DNA of 64,000 bases from Blasia pusilla (lineage: Eukaryota > Marchantiophyta > Marchantiopsida > Blasiales), in the NCBI GenBank assembly GCA_050084515.1, contig CM114272.1, positions 38,750,001 through 38,814,000 of the forward strand, given 5' to 3'. A program made the translations under genes and the position numbers. Position 1 is the first letter of the stretch, and the number at the start of each line of letters is the position of its first letter. A model generated the notes under the pieces. It had not been told where the DNA came from, made no database searches, and saw only the letters and a list, made by a program, of their open reading frames with translations. Below, piece after piece: positions 9,652 through 21,707 of this stretch.

Positions 9652-11299
9652 TCATATGGGCCTATCCGATGTAAAAAAAACTGCGCGTTCTTCCGCTGTC
9701 ATCGGGGCAGGAAGTCGCAGAGTCATTAGAAACCGCAGAATATCCTCATAAAAAGACTGGCTCAACCGTTCCTCTGTTATGTGGAACAGATCTTCATCGG
9801 GAAAGGTATCATCGACAGATTGGGTGAGGTCCGCGTTTGTCATCCTCAACCGGGAAAGAAAATTGGCATTGGTATGCACCTTGCCGGCACGGGTCACAAC
9901 ATCGAATGTGAATTCTTGTAGCAACAAGATCCACCGTGCAATGCGTCCTGACAGGTCGGCTTTCACCATTAAGGGTCTGATTGCAAAATGATCCACATGA
10001 AAGACAAATTCGTACCCTAATAAATAGTGTCGGAACTTTTTACACGAGAAGACCATGCCTAACGCCTCTCGTTCGGTGGTTGTATATTTATGCTCTGCCG
10101 CCGATAGTTGTCGGCCGGCATAGTAAATTGGAAAATCATGTTTGTGCTCATCCAATTGGCTGAGCACTACTCCAATGGCAAATGAGGACGTGTCCACATA
10201 TACGTGGAAGGGTTTGGTCCAATCGAGGGACCGAAGTACATGAGCCTTTTGCAATGCGTCTTTTAAGGTGTCTAATGCCACTTGGCACGCTGGTGTCCAC
10301 TCCCATTCGGTGGTCTTCTTAAGTAATGCAGTAAGAGCGCCCGCTTTTACCGCGTAATCTTTAATAAACCGTCGATAGTACCCGACATGTCCCAAGAATC
10401 CTCTCAATTCCCGGAGATTAGTGGGTGGTTCCAATGCGACGATAATATCCACCTTGGCCTTGTCGACCTCAATTCCTTGCGCCGACACTCGGTGGCCCAG
10501 CAGAATTCCTTGTTTCATAGCGATATATGATTTGTCCGGATGAAGGGACAAATGCACTTCGCGACAGCGTGCGAGTGTTAACTCTAACTTTTCCAGATGT
10601 TCGGCCTCCGTGCTAAAGATACAAAAATCGTCTAAAAAGATTTCCACGAACTTCCGAAGATACTCCTGGAAGATGGAGATCATCATCCGTTGGAAAGTAG
10701 CTGGGGCATTGCACAACCCAAAAGGCATTACGCGATATGCGAAAGTTCCCCAGTCCGTAGTGAACGTTGTGAGCGGACGATCCTTTTCTCGTATGGATAG
10801 CTGGTTGTACCCCGAATATCCGTCCAAGAAAGTATAACGCTCGTGCCCGGCCACTTTATCCAAAATACTGTCAGTGAAAGGTAGAGGATGGTGGTCTTTT
10901 AAGGTGGCCGCATTTAATTTCCGATAATCCTGGCACACTCGGATTTTGCCCATTTTTTTAGGCACAATTACGATGGGCGACACCCACTCGCTGCTTAACA
11001 CCGGGTAGATTATTCCTGCCTCGAGATCGCTGATCGATCTCGTCCTTGACTAACAATGAGTACTTTGGATTCAGTCGATATTGTCGCATTCGTACCGGGA
11101 CCGCCCCTTCTTTAAGATCAATTCGGTGTTCACCATATTGTGCAGGAATGCCTGTCATTTCATCCATGGAGTATGCAAAGACATCCAAATACTCAAACAA
11201 CAGTCTTTTATATTTTATAAGTGTGGTGGGAGACAAATCCGCCGAAAGGCGTAGAGACTTTGATGCAATATTGACTGGGCGTAGTCTGCTCTGAACCAT
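9652..11299 (-). pseudogene. G1 reverse transcriptase and RNase H
   Basis: A 450-codon open stretch (11001-9652) holds the gypsy RT: SPIVIVPKKMGKIRVCQDYRKLN, MPFGLCNAPATFQRMM, and the active-site motif FLDDF (YxDD variant). The following RNase H has VYVDTSSFAIGVVLSQ, TTTEREALGMVFSCKKFRHYL and a degenerate NANFLSRL. The N-terminal extension (11299-10958) overlaps in another frame, so at least one frameshift lies near 10980. Apart from this the catalytic core is remarkably open, suggesting a fairly recent insertion. Confidence 0.92.
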
Positions 11300-11424
11300 G
11301 TTTTTTCAGAACCTGGAAGGTGCTATGACCTAGCTTCTCTTCCTCTCGAGTCGCCCTTGGCTTGGAGGGTACCGCCTCCTCGTCTATTTCATAACATTCT
11401 AAATAATATACATTGGACGAGGAC

Positions 11425-11982
11425 TCAGTAGCGGTGGTGTTGTCTTGATCTGACGTATAGCGATGCGTCGATCGGTGGCGTCTCTCCTTGGGGTGGTCGA
11501 GATTTCCACGACAGCTTGATGAGCCGCTTTGAGACCTGATTCGGCGCCTGGAACGTGAAACGTCGCCTTTTCCAATCTGTAGTCATCCTCGCGCCATATA
11601 GCCAGGGTCTTCTGATGAGCAAAGGATAGCCCGTCGCGGTCAGGGGCTGCAAGACTAAGTAGTCCAACAGAAACAACACCCCCCCGAGCATGGTCGGAAT
11701 TTGCGTGAGTGTCGAGGGTCTCTTCGGGATTGATCCCAAACCGCAAGTACTTGTCGTGGGCTCATACACCGTGTACCCTAGGGCCCGAGCTGTTTGCTCC
11801 GTCATAATATTGATTCCGCTTCCGGAATCAATGGGGACCTTCTTAATAGTATGGCCCTCAATCTCCACCTCCACTTCTGGGGCTCCCAAGTCTTCTACTT
11901 CAATACGGAACAAATCCACCACTGGCACATGCTTTGCCGACTTCCTGGGTCTTTTGCGGCTGATTTTCCCTTTTCTTTGCAA
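11425..11982 (-). pseudogene. G1 aspartic protease region
   Basis: A retropepsin-like motif, PIDSGSGINIM (DSGSG at about 11828-11814), sits in a hydrophobic context of EVEIEGHTIKKV. That is the expected position between gag and reverse transcriptase in Ty3/gypsy elements. It cleaves the element polyprotein. The reading frame is separate from RT, with a stop at about 11425 and about 125 bp of broken sequence between. Confidence 0.8.
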
Positions 11983-12010
11983 GATTTTTTCAGATATCTT
12001 GGGTTATCCA

Positions 12011-12586
12011 TTAGCAATCAGTAGCGAGGGTTATGTTGGCCGGGGTTGACGCCAAGTCCCTCAGTAAATCGTAAGCTTCTAGGACCAGTGGTGATGTCGC
12101 CATGGCTTGGACTGTCGTACTTGGTTTGGCCTTTGTCTTCTCTGGGGTCTGTTTCCCCTCTGGTTCTTGGGCCTCACGAACTTGAGCACGGACCTGGTCC
12201 TCCACATCCTGATGGAAGTATTTCGGATGACTTCGGTCAAAGGCCGGGTCCACATCGCCTTTGAGGATGGCCTTCCCGGCACGTAAGGTGTTCACAGCTT
12301 TGTTCTTGGGCTCCCTAGCTCCGCGCGAAGACGAAGCACCCTTCTTTACCTTTGGGGTCCCCGCGGTCTGACTCTTCGATCTCGTGGTGACCGCCAACAC
12401 AGTTTCTTGGAATTCTTTGGGCCAGTCCGATGATTCCTCGTTGGCCCCTTCGGTCAAGTCTTCCTCACTGATGGTGACTCGCTTTGGTCTTGGGGACACT
12501 ACTTCTTCCACCCGGACCAGTTGTACATTTACATCATTCTTGGGCTCTGGTTGAGCCGCTGGAGTATTTACATATCTGAACAACAA
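12011..12586 (-). pseudogene. G1 gag-like region, short
   Basis: A 191-codon, charged, low-complexity ORF lies between the leader and the protease. It has Lys/Glu/Pro-rich stretches and RSHPKYFHQDVEDQVRAQ. No CCHC zinc knuckle is visible. By position this is the remains of gag, and it is much shorter than a usual gypsy gag, so an internal deletion is likely. The assignment rests on position rather than sequence motifs. Confidence 0.55.
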
Positions 12587-13030
12587 CTTGCGTTCACCCC
12601 CACGGTGGCGATAGCGTAAGGGTCCATGGAGGGAGGTTAACTACTGATTCTTTTTACATCTACAGGAGGGTGCCTGGTGCTCCTACGCTTCTTGCCAGGT
12701 TTTCCTCCCATAGACAGAAGTACCGGGTTTTCACCAAGTACAACTATCGTCCATGGGCGAAGCACCATTCGGCGACTGGTTCTTTGACCATTCTAATTAG
12801 TTGGTCTATCTTCTCTAGCACCAATCCAGCAAATGTATTGTTATCTTCAAGCATACATTGTCTTACGGGGGTCGCTAGAGCTAGCCGATGGTCTTTAGTA
12901 AGAACTAGATTGTGGGGTCGTCTAGGGGCAAAGCTTCTTTCTCCGCTCCCTGCTTCCCCATGGGTCTTTCTCTCCCTTCTCAGCCAAGGATATGATCCCC
13001 CGCAGTGGCGCCAAAAAGTCTTCGACTACA
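12587..13030 (-). other. G1 5' leader with primer binding site
   Basis: No ORF here is credible. On the minus strand, TGGCGCCACTGCGGGGGAT (13013-12995) starts 17 bases inside the LTR end. TGGCGCC is the usual start of a plant gypsy primer binding site, complementary to a tRNA 3' end. I cannot assign the tRNA species reliably; tRNA-Asp is the common choice for this start. Confidence 0.6.
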
Positions 13031-14204
13031 TGTAATGTCTAAGTGTTTCTTATTTACAGTCAATTGTAGAGTTCGATCCCCAAGAGGATCATTGTTGGAT
13101 GAAAAGAGAGTATAAAGTGATGATTATGTTGTAAAAGTATAATTGATTATGTAATTCAAATGTAGTATTCCAGTAACATCTTCCGATCCTTTTTAGTACC
13201 TATGTTTTCTTCCTCAATTCTCTCGAGTGGAATTTAAAGTACGCTCAGGCAATTGGTTCTCTCGACATCTCGGAACCTCACAGAGACCTCAAGAATAAAG
13301 TTGGCTTCTCCTACTTTCGAAACTCAATCCGTCTGGGCATGTTACTCTCTGTCAAACAGATTTCATACAACTCAATGTTGATTATTCCATTGATGAGAAA
13401 GATTCGCCTGATTCACTCTTCACTCGGCAGACCCAAAAAGAATATTCAGACCTGAGCATCGCACATCAGAATGAATGAATGAATGAATGCTTTACTACTC
13501 CATCAAGAATTGGAAGACTCGAAAGTATATACAAGCTCGAGAGGGTACAACTCTCTTGCTCGGACCATTCCTACAACATAAGGACTTCATGAGCGAATGA
13601 TAATAATAGCTTCTGTCTTGTTTTTTAAATATTCTCGAGAGTAGGAGCGTTTCTATGATCCGAAGCGTTCTTGATGAAGTTGGTGTCTCTTCAATATCTG
13701 TAACTACCTAGATCTATGGTGTGCGTTCTTTTTCCTATGATCCTTGTGAATCCGCGGTACAAAACTGTTCTAACTACCAATTTGATACAAAGGGTCGCGC
13801 CCTTTCCTAGTCTAATTGTTTAAACTATGTGTCGGTTCGAATCACAATCATGTTGAGCTTCGCTGTGCTAATTTTCCGGAGGACGAAGTTCTTCATTCTT
13901 CATTCTCTTCGTACTTCGCTCTTCGTGCTTCGTTTAAGAGCGAAGTACTTCATATACAGAGCTTCGTTGAGCTTTGTTAGGCTTTGTTAAGCTTCGCGTT
14001 GATCCTTTATACTTCGTTACGGCTTTTGATTCTCCTCTAAGGCAAATCCTTGATCTTCCATCTCTCTGCCTTGTCTTAGGAGCTTGGTGATTCACTTATC
14101 CTTCTTCATAATAATAAATAATCAAAATCAAAATCATAATATACAAGAGTCTTCGTTGAATAAAAAGATATATTCTTCAAGAGTACAGAATTGTGGGTAT
14201 CACA
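13031..14204 (-). mobile_element. G1 5' LTR (LTR A)
   Basis: A 1,174-bp LTR runs from TGTAATGTCTAAG to GTGGGTATCACA on the plus strand. The same sequence, with small differences, forms LTR B (57244-58419, opposite strand) and solo LTR C (60680-61847). It contains GAATGAATGAATGAATG at about 13478 and many AAGCTTCG/CGAAG motifs. It holds no gene. Homologous ends in three copies define the boundaries. Confidence 0.92.
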
Positions 14205-15722
14205 CTTCTCCACATGGTCATAAATGTGAGCACCCATGGTCAACCATCCATTCAACACTCTATAGCAAATATCAAAGCTTACCCAATTGCCATAAAGATC
14301 TTCCCCTTCCCTCATTCGATCTATAAGATCGAGGCCACTCGACAGCCCTGTCGTTGATATTTTGAAGACATAATCCCTGGATCCTTCGCCTCTCTAGCCC
14401 ATGAACTGCCATCTCTGAATAAATGGAAATCTGGAGTTGGCCTTGATTCTGGAAATGACATCCATTTCAGCCGTCTTTCCATCCAGTACCCGTATTTAAC
14501 GTAGCAAATTCCGGAAGCATTCAAGATCAGCAAGAAATGCCAGATTTTCCCATAGTTGTTTCTCCTCAACAACCGTGATCTTGCCTTGCCCAGGGATTCC
14601 AAGTAGTTGTTCACAAATTTGTGATGCTATTGTTAACTTGATTACTCAAGGCTTTGATCCCGGAGAGTTTCTATATACCTTGGCCACTTTCTTTGCCACA
14701 TCCTCCTTGATGTGTCTTTGAATTGCACTGGTAATAGGATGAATGTGGGAGCCAACATGAACTGCCAACCTTGTGTACTCGGACGTAGAACTGAAGTCGT
14801 GCAAAATGAAAAATATGTATGCAGGACACACTCCAATGCAAAAAGGGGATGCTTGACAATGAGGACATCGATGGCCTCCCGGCGGTATGGTCGCACCGAC
14901 CTCATATGGAGTTTGTGTATTCTAAGGGGGGAATTGCGACATATTGACTCACCCATAGCGCTCTAGATATGGGCATGTTGGACTTCTACACTCGAGGGCT
15001 CCAACGCATTGGCGACGGGAAACAATCCAAGGACCATATGGAATTGAAGCACTAGTCCGTTGAAGCCTGCACCATCGATGACAATCAGACTTTCTGTCCA
15101 TACCCTTCAAGCGTCCTCCATCTTTCTTTTGAGCAAGACCACCAAGTGGAGGCAACTAAAAAATGCAATTACCATTGTATGTGGGCGGCAGCTTGTTCAC
15201 AAGAATGTGCTTGAACATTTTAAAGGGCAGAGAAGACAACAAACTATTGCCTGATACTCGCAAGAGGAACAAGTAGGCAGACAGAGGACCCGGTTGGTGT
15301 CCGACAGTTCCATTGAGGTTGACGACATCCGAGATGTCTTCAGAAAGTACAACATTGTTTCAAACGTGTGAAGTTGGAGTCGATGTCGAATCTACTGAGC
15401 TTGGAGTGGCAAACGTAGAGCTCGGTGCACTAGGAAATTTGGGACCGTCTACTTGGGAAACAGAGGAATTAAGAGGCAAGCCATAAACTCTATAGTGACC
15501 ATTTTTTAGAGGTAGGAGATTCCATACTTTACATTGTGCTATCATTGGCTGGACTGTCTCACCTACAACGTCCTCCCTACCGTCCACCCTAACATCCTTG
15601 GAAAGAAAGGTTGTTCCAATTTGGAGAAGAAATCGCTTTGAGAGGAAATTTTCATCCGCTGGTATGAAAGATTCACGAGCTTGCGGTCAAATTATTTCTG
15701 ATTGAGGAAGGGCCGCTAGATG
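14205..15722 (-). pseudogene. M2: N-terminal half of a transposase exon 1, split by G1
   Basis: It matches M1 and M4 exon 1 from the start region (about 15720) through the finger domain to the residues before the catalytic core (VYDHVEK). It ends where LTR A begins at 14204. The remainder of this copy, starting at the next bases of the same codon region, is M6 at 58420. The other end stops at about 15722 and fuses directly to the end of a B-family exon 1. Several frameshifts (14315, 14614, 14956) are present. Confidence 0.85.
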
Positions 15723-16231
15723 ACTGCCCAATCTTTGAGCGGGTAAGAAAAATTTGAGTTATGTGAAGGCTCATTATGCAATTCATTGGCAGAACACTGT
15801 ATCTTATTGACTTGGTCCCCATTGTGGCAGGTTGTTAAGCTCATGGCACTGATGGAGGGCCAGAACGCCCCAAGAATTCATCTCTGTCGATTGCGGAAAA
15901 TGGAGTACGTCCGTGAAATTCAGTCGGAGGAGGACATTGCAAAGCTCAAACAATCGGCAGTGACTGCATCCTACGTCGACAGCTTCCCTCTGTTCTATGT
16001 TCAGCCTTACAATGAACATGGAACCCAAGCGCTGGTGGCGGAAGAGGCCTTGGAGGCGCTTGATACTTTTTGGAGATGAGAGATCAGGAGTTTAGAAGAG
16101 CGATTGAATGAACCAAATTAAGCAAGATGCGGAACCTTTACTTCTTCATTTGGGATGGAAACCACAGGTACATGGCGTGGATACAGTTTGCAGAGGAGCA
16201 CCCAAATTTATTGGAGGCGCATTTTTGCGTG
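15723..16231 (+). pseudogene. B1 exon 1 tail and 5' part of exon 2 (ParB-like)
   Basis: It begins with CCCAATCTTTGAGCGG, the last codons of exon 1, followed by GTAAGA. A GTGGCAG acceptor leads to exon 2 at 15831. The ParB-like domain then reads RIHLCRLRKMEYVREIQSEE... and DGNHRYMAW. A stop (TGA) at 16077-16079 and a small deletion make it non-coding. M3 is inserted at 16232, 42 codons before the exon end; the rest of exon 2 follows at 22099. Confidence 0.8.
16188..16231 (+). repeat. left copy of a 44-bp direct repeat flanking M3
   Basis: TTGCAGAGGAGC...GCATTTTTGCGTG is repeated at 22099-22142 with two mismatches (both A/G or T/C). The two copies bracket M3 exactly, so they look like a target duplication. 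It is far longer than the 8-11 bp usual for MULEs. Confidence 0.75.
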
Positions 16232-16504
16232 TTTGATGTCAACAAAATTGTTTCAAAAGACCATTGGTCAGCATGAAGGGGGTACCAACCCAACCGACTC
16301 CAAAGGCTTCCAATTTGCATTGGGACACGGAAACAAAAAACGGAACTAGGTGCTTTGCAACCCACGTCTCTGATTCCCAAATTCTGCAACCCATCGGACT
16401 CCGATAGGTTGCGACAGAATTGAATCCATCATGTCAGACAATCTCACCTACCAAACTTCATCTTGTCAGTCAAATTAGGTTAGGAGAATCTGAGTCCCTA
16501 TTCA

Positions 16505-16512
16505 CTATAAAT
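16505..16512 (+). promoter_or_regulatory. TATA box of M3 transposase
   Basis: CTATAAAT in TTCACTATAAATTGAAC lies about 85 bp before the start codon. It is followed by CATTCTCATTCCCATTC-type pyrimidine repeats. The same arrangement is visible in M4 (reverse) and in the 28-kb fragment. Confidence 0.65.
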
Positions 16513-16593
16513 TGAACATTCTCATTCTCATACCCATTCCCATTCTTATCCTCATTCTTATTCTCAGTCTCCTCCCGGTGAAATCTTCTGGGA

Positions 16594-19500
16594 ATGGATA
16601 ATTATGTGAAGCTCACTTGTGGCAGTCATCTAGCGGCCCTCCCTCAATCAGAAATCGTTCGACCGCAAGCTCGTGAGTCTTTCATACCAATGGATGAAAA
16701 TTTTCTCTCAGTTCGATTTCTTCTCCAAATTGGAACCATCTTTGTATCCAAGGATGTTAGGGTGGACGGTACGGAGGACATAATAGGTGAGACAATCCAG
16801 CCAGTGATTGCAGACCGTCAAGTATGGAATTGTGATATACACCTTTCTTAAGTTGTAGAGATTTTAGACGATTTTAGATACCTCTAGGCAATAATTCCCT
16901 TAGTTAGAAATATTCCACTTAGATTTAAAAGTAGGGAATACATATTAGGAAATAAGAATAAATTGGAATCTATTTGAAACTAGGAACGTTCAGTTATTGA
17001 CCCACTTAAATCATTAGGAATTAATTCTGAGTTCGAGGGATCATGAGTTCACCTTTCCACGAGTTCACACTTTTGACAGTTACGTGACAGTTTTTAGTGA
17101 AGATATTGATCCGGTGAACACTGCAAGAGTTGAACGGTTGGTAGCTTTAGGAAGAAGTTAAACAGAATTACAGTTAGGAGTGTAAGCTTTCGACCCCTTC
17201 AACCATAGGCCGGGAGTCGAAGAAGGGTCTTTTTTTTCCATTTTCATAGTCAGATACTTACCAGGAAGAGTAGCTCTTGTGACAAAAGGCTCCCACCCTT
17301 CGAGATCGACCATGGAAGAACGAAACTGACCCATTCCATAGAATCAACAGTAGTTGCTCTTCTTGGAATGAAGAATTATTTCTCTTTGAACTCCGGAATC
17401 AGTCTCACTTGTTACTGATGGCTTTGAGGATGGAGTTGGAGACAGATAGCAATATCTTCAAACAGGAGTAGAGAGCAGATGTACTAATTGAGAATCATTT
17501 CTCCACTCATCTCTGTTTTGAATGAGTTTGGCAAACAAAGATCATATGTCTCACCGCAGTCTCTTCTTCTGGTCGAGAATACTTATGTACTACCATGTCT
17601 CTGGAATTTGACATTCCCTTTGATTTAATTCTGTTTTAGGAGAAGTTCACCTCCTTATAATTAAAATCCAGTTTAGATGAACACGTTAAACACTGAGTCT
17701 CGTGCTGATGTTAAATCCACCTTATGCTTTGTTGATGCATAGACTACACAGGATCAACTCAAAATCTTTAAATGTAATTTCTAATCCAGATCCTATTCTT
17801 AAAGGGAACGAATTCAAATCAATTGATACTTCTTGTTGAACTCTTGATAGAAATCCTTTACTACAGGAATCTCCTACCTCTAGCAAATGGTCAATACAGA
17901 GTAACGGGTTGCCTCTGATTTCCTTTGTTTCCCAAGTAGACGGTCGAGAATTTCCTAGTGCACCGAGCTCTACGCTTGCAACTCCTCGCTCAGTAGATCC
18001 GGCATCGACTCCAACTTCACACGTTCATTACAATGTTGTACTTTGTGAAGAAATTCTCGATGTTGTCAACCTTAGTGGATCTGTCGGACACCAACCGGGC
18101 CCTCTGTCCGCCTACTCGTTTCTCTTGCGAGTATCAGGCAATGGTTTGCTATCGTCTCAGGCCTTGAAAATGTTCAAGCACATTCTTGTCGACAAGCTGC
18201 TGCCCACGTACGATGGTAAATGCATTTTTGAGTTGCCTCCACTTGCTGCTCTTGCTCAAAAGAAAGATGGAGGACGCTTGAAGGTTATGGAAAGAAAGTT
18301 TGATTGTCATCGATGGTGCAGGCTTCAACGGACTAGTGCTTCAATTCCACATGGTCCTTGGATTGTCTCCCGCCGCCAATGCATTGGAGCCTTGGGGTGT
18401 AGAAGTCCAACATGCCCGTATCTAAAGCGCAACGAGCGGGTCAATACGTTGCAATTCCCTTCCCAAGAATGCAAAAACTCTATATGAGGTCGGTGCCACC
18501 ATATTTCCTGGACATCGATGATGACAATGAGGCCATCAATGTCCTCATTGTCAGGCATCCCCTTTCTGCGTTGGAGCATGTCATGCATACATATTTTTCA
18601 TTGTCCATGACTTGGGCTCCACGTCAGAGTACACAAGGCTGGCAGTTCATGTTGGCTCCCACACTCATCCTGTAACCAATGCAATTTAGAGACACATCAA
18701 GGAGGATGTGGCGAAGAAAGTGGCCGAGGTCTACAAAAACTCTCCGAGTTCAAAGCCCGGAGTGATCAAGCTAACAACAACATCACAAATTTGTGAACAA
18801 TTATATAGAATCCCTGGACACGGCGAGATCACGGCTGTTGAGGAGAAACAACTTTGGGAAAATCTCGCATTTCTCGCTGATCCTGAATGCTTCTGGAATT
18901 TGCTGGGTCAAATACGGGTACTGGATGGAAAAACGGCCGGAATGGATGCCATTGCCAAAATCAAGGCCAACTCCAGATTTCCATTTGTTCAGAGATGGCA
19001 ATTCATGGGCCAGGGAGGCAAAGGATCCACGGCCTATGTCTTCAAAATGTCAACGACAGGTCCGTCGAGTGGCCTCGATCTTATAGATCAAATGAGGGAA
19101 GGGGAAGATCTTTACGACAGTTGGGTAAGCTTTGATATTTGCTACAGAGTGCTGAACGGATGGTTGACAATGGGTGCTCACATTTATGACCGTGTGGAGA
19201 AGGGAATCAAAACTATATTTGTCTGTGAAGTAAAAGCAGAAGACGTTGGCAGTTTGAAGATGTGCTGGTTACTCTTATTGGAGGTGGTGGAGGAAAAAAA
19301 AAGGCCACCTCCGGAAATTTATGGGTTCATGGCGGACAATGCACAACCTGGGTGGATTGCTGTCAGGGAAGTGTTTTGGGGTGGGGAGGTTCAACCGGAG
19401 AGAGAAAGGTCGGATGCTTTCCATTGGCAACAGTCTGTGACTCGGTACACCAAATCTTGCATTAAGGAGAATAAGAGGACGGAGCATGTGACTCTACTCC

Positions 19501-19664
19501 AACGCTGCAAAGACAAAAAAACCTTGAAAGAGGCCATGGAATGCCAAGAAGAAATTCATGGGTGGTGGAGGAAACATACGATTGAGGGGAAGTAGAATGA
19601 GTTATGCTCCTGGCTGAGTTGATGGGTTGTACGAATGAGACAATGGGGAAACTTCATGGGGGAG
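16594..19664 (+). pseudogene. M3 transposase exon 1
   Basis: It starts with ATG at 16594 (MDNYVKLTCGSHLAAL), the same start as in M4. After the solo LTR (16831-17865) the frame resumes with the Ser/Pro-rich linker, the Cys-rich finger (CRSPTCPY) and, after a frameshift near 18490, C-x3-C...H-x-H. A 295-codon open stretch (18708-19595) then holds the core: GFMADNAQPGWIAVREVFWGG, RSDAFHWQQSVTRY. This is the best-preserved catalytic region in the window. A TAG at 19594-19596 replaces Tyr. The exon ends GGG-GAG|GTGAGT at 19664, phase 0. Confidence 0.85.
16831..17865 (+). mobile_element. solo LTR, second family, inside M3
   Basis: The sequence begins TGTGATATACACC and ends TTTACTACA, and is flanked on both sides by GGAAT (16826-16830 and 17866-17870). 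TG...CA ends with a 5-bp target duplication and no internal coding sequence define a solo LTR of 1,035 bp. It is unrelated to the G1 LTR except for the shared TGTGATA start. Removing it restores the M3 coding order. Confidence 0.9.
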
Positions 19665-20204
19665 GTGAGTTCACTAATTTGTCTCGCTGAAAATTGTTTG
19701 AAGAGTTGGAGCTAAAGTTGAGAAGCGTGGGCCCTATAGGGATTTCAAACCAAAGAAACCAAGCAACTTGTTGTATGCGACAGGTTGCCTGAGTGTTCAA
19801 CCTGTCGCTTACCGACGGGTTGCGTGAGTGTGCAACCAGTCAGAAACCGACGGGTTGCAAGTCGCATGGCCAAATTTACTTGCAACCCATTGGAATCGGA
19901 CGGGTTGACGGATTGCCTGAGAGTGCAACTTGTCGGAAAAGGACGGGTTGACGGGTTGCCTGAGTGTGCAACCAGTCGAAAAAGTACGGGTTGCAAGTCG
20001 CATGGCCAAATTTACTTGCAACCCGTCGAAATCGGAGGGGTTGCACTAGGTGGTTCTTGGGTGTTGCAACACGTCAGGAACCGACAGGTCGCAGAGTCGT
20101 TCATGGGATGCCTCGGCCTTGCAACCCGTATGGTTCCGACATGTAGCTTATTTCTTTGACTTTTGAGCTATTTTCGTTCCCTTCTCACATTGGGGTCGTT
20201 GCAG
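19665..20204 (+). repeat. M3 intron with palindrome array
   Basis: A 540-bp intron has donor GTGAGTTC and acceptor TCGTTGCAG, phase 0. Between 19765 and 20130 it carries successive palindromes and half-sites (for example CAACCTGTCGCTTACCGACGGGTTGC). Spacers include AAGTCGCATGGCCAAATTTACTTGCAACCC, itself repeated at about 19858 and 19995. This is the clearest case showing that the palindromes occupy an intron. Confidence 0.9.
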
Positions 20205-21707
20205 GGATTGAACATTCATGAAAATGCCCTCTGCCCCAACACAAGTGGAGTAGAAAGTGTTCATTCCTCCTGGAGGTCGTCACAAGCATGCCAAAGAATT
20301 TCACTTGTGGAGGCATGCCAACAAGACCAGGCAAGAGCAATGCTACAGTCTGCACCATCCCATATCTTCCTCACAAAAGGCATAACAAAAGGAAGGGGGC
20401 CTTTGATCTACGAGCTCTATGTCAGGGCGGCTGTGAGATCTGGTGATGAGAAACTCTATGTGGAAGCCTTCAACCAGTGCATAGCAAGAACTCCCCTCAA
20501 GCAAGACGTACACATTGGTGGGGATATTCGTGGGCGCGTTTCAAGACGTCCCATACAGATGGTGGTAGAGCAGTCCAAGCGAGACTCGTGGAGACTAGAT
20601 AAGTATCTTGACTTCAGGCAGGTGAAGAGGCAATATCGAGGAACGAAACCTGTAATTGATTTGGATGAGGAAATTACGCTGCCCAAGTATTTGGGGACCC
20701 CGGATTGCTCCCAAATCCGTGATGGAGTAACTTCTCCAAAATCAGTGAATGTTTTATTTCAAAAGCCCTCCGTTGGTGGAATTTCGCAACATTCGATGGT
20801 TGGGGTGGTTCAACAATATGGGATTCCGGTAATGGAGGTGGATTGCAACTCGAAACGGTGGAATATATCTCGGAGCAACCCTGGATGTGGACACACTTGT
20901 AGGGCAGGATCTGATGGCATTAGGAGAGCATGCGGCACTTTCCTAAATAAGAACTGTATAAGGACTGGATGACCATTGCCTGGGTTTTGGGGACTCAAAA
21001 CCTTTGATCACTTCACAAGGACCGGGGATCAACTGAAGTACTTCTTCTGCCCAAATGAATCTTGCGCTTTCCGCAAGTCTTATCAGGCTGCCATCGGAGC
21101 TCCGGGGAATATCCCCACGATTTGGCCCATCGCCGCAGGTACGAATTGCACTCAAGACGAAGTGAACAATCTTACAAGTGCCGATTTCAGACTCGTAGAC
21201 GGAGGAAGTTCAGAGCATATTCGCATAACAGAGACCTTTGCATTTTTTATTCAACCCAAGATTGATGTCAACATGTACCCGGAAAAGGTGGATGATCTCA
21301 ATCCACTATTTATGTTTGAGTCTAGAAATGGGGTGAAGAGAAACAAAATGTGCAGGCCAATGGTGGAGAGACCAAAGCGAATTATATCAGCTCGAGAGGC
21401 AAAAATGGAGATCATCGCCACAAAAGATGTCCACAGTGGCAATGGAATAGGATGGATGTATTGGGTCAGGAACAACACTGTAAATTCAAGTGTCACAGGG
21501 GTGTATGTGGTGCACATCTGTTGCTTTCCCACATGTTCATGTGAGGACTTTGTCCAAAGAGAGACAAGTGGCAAAAGGTATTTCCCTTGTAAGCACATGT
21601 ACTATTTGTTGCTTGTAGTTTTAAGAGAGTCGGAGGTAGGAGTAGGAATCCACCAACCAATTCTCTCCCTCAAAGAAGTGCAAAGTATTCTAAACAAACC
21701 ACTTTGA
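20205..21707 (+). pseudogene. M3 transposase exon 2 with SWIM finger
   Basis: It opens GLNIHENALCPNTSG straight after the acceptor. It runs open to a TGA at about 20970, where a frameshift occurs, then is open again from 20976 to the stop at 21707. The SWIM finger has its CxC at 21534-21542 and CxH at 21588-21596 (C-x-C-x15-C-x-H). Other visible features are YELYVRAAVRSGDEKLYVEAFN and an acidic DLDEEI stretch. With that single frameshift this is the most nearly intact exon 2 in the window. Confidence 0.87.

Larger units (their letters stand above)
8563..14204 (-). mobile_element. G1 Ty3/gypsy element, 5' LTR to integrase (3' end displaced to 54.9 kb)
   Basis: On the minus strand the order is LTR (14204-13031), primer binding site, short gag-like region, protease, reverse transcriptase-RNase H, and integrase. 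That is the Ty3/gypsy order. The element stops abruptly at 8563 inside the integrase C-terminus with no 3' LTR. The missing tail, an extra ORF and a matching LTR lie at 54896-58419 in the opposite orientation. Flanking M sequence at 14205 is CTTCT...; the flank of the other LTR is ACAAG. These are the two sides of one 5-bp target site (AGAAG/ACAAG). Confidence 0.85.

Noticed and set aside
12670-13035. 121-codon plus-strand ORF before LTR A
   Set aside because: It lies antisense in the retrotransposon leader, overlaps the primer binding site, and has no recognisable content.
13478-13496. GAATGAATGAATGAATG microsatellite as a functional site
   Set aside because: A short simple repeat within the LTR, shorter in LTR C; no sign of function.
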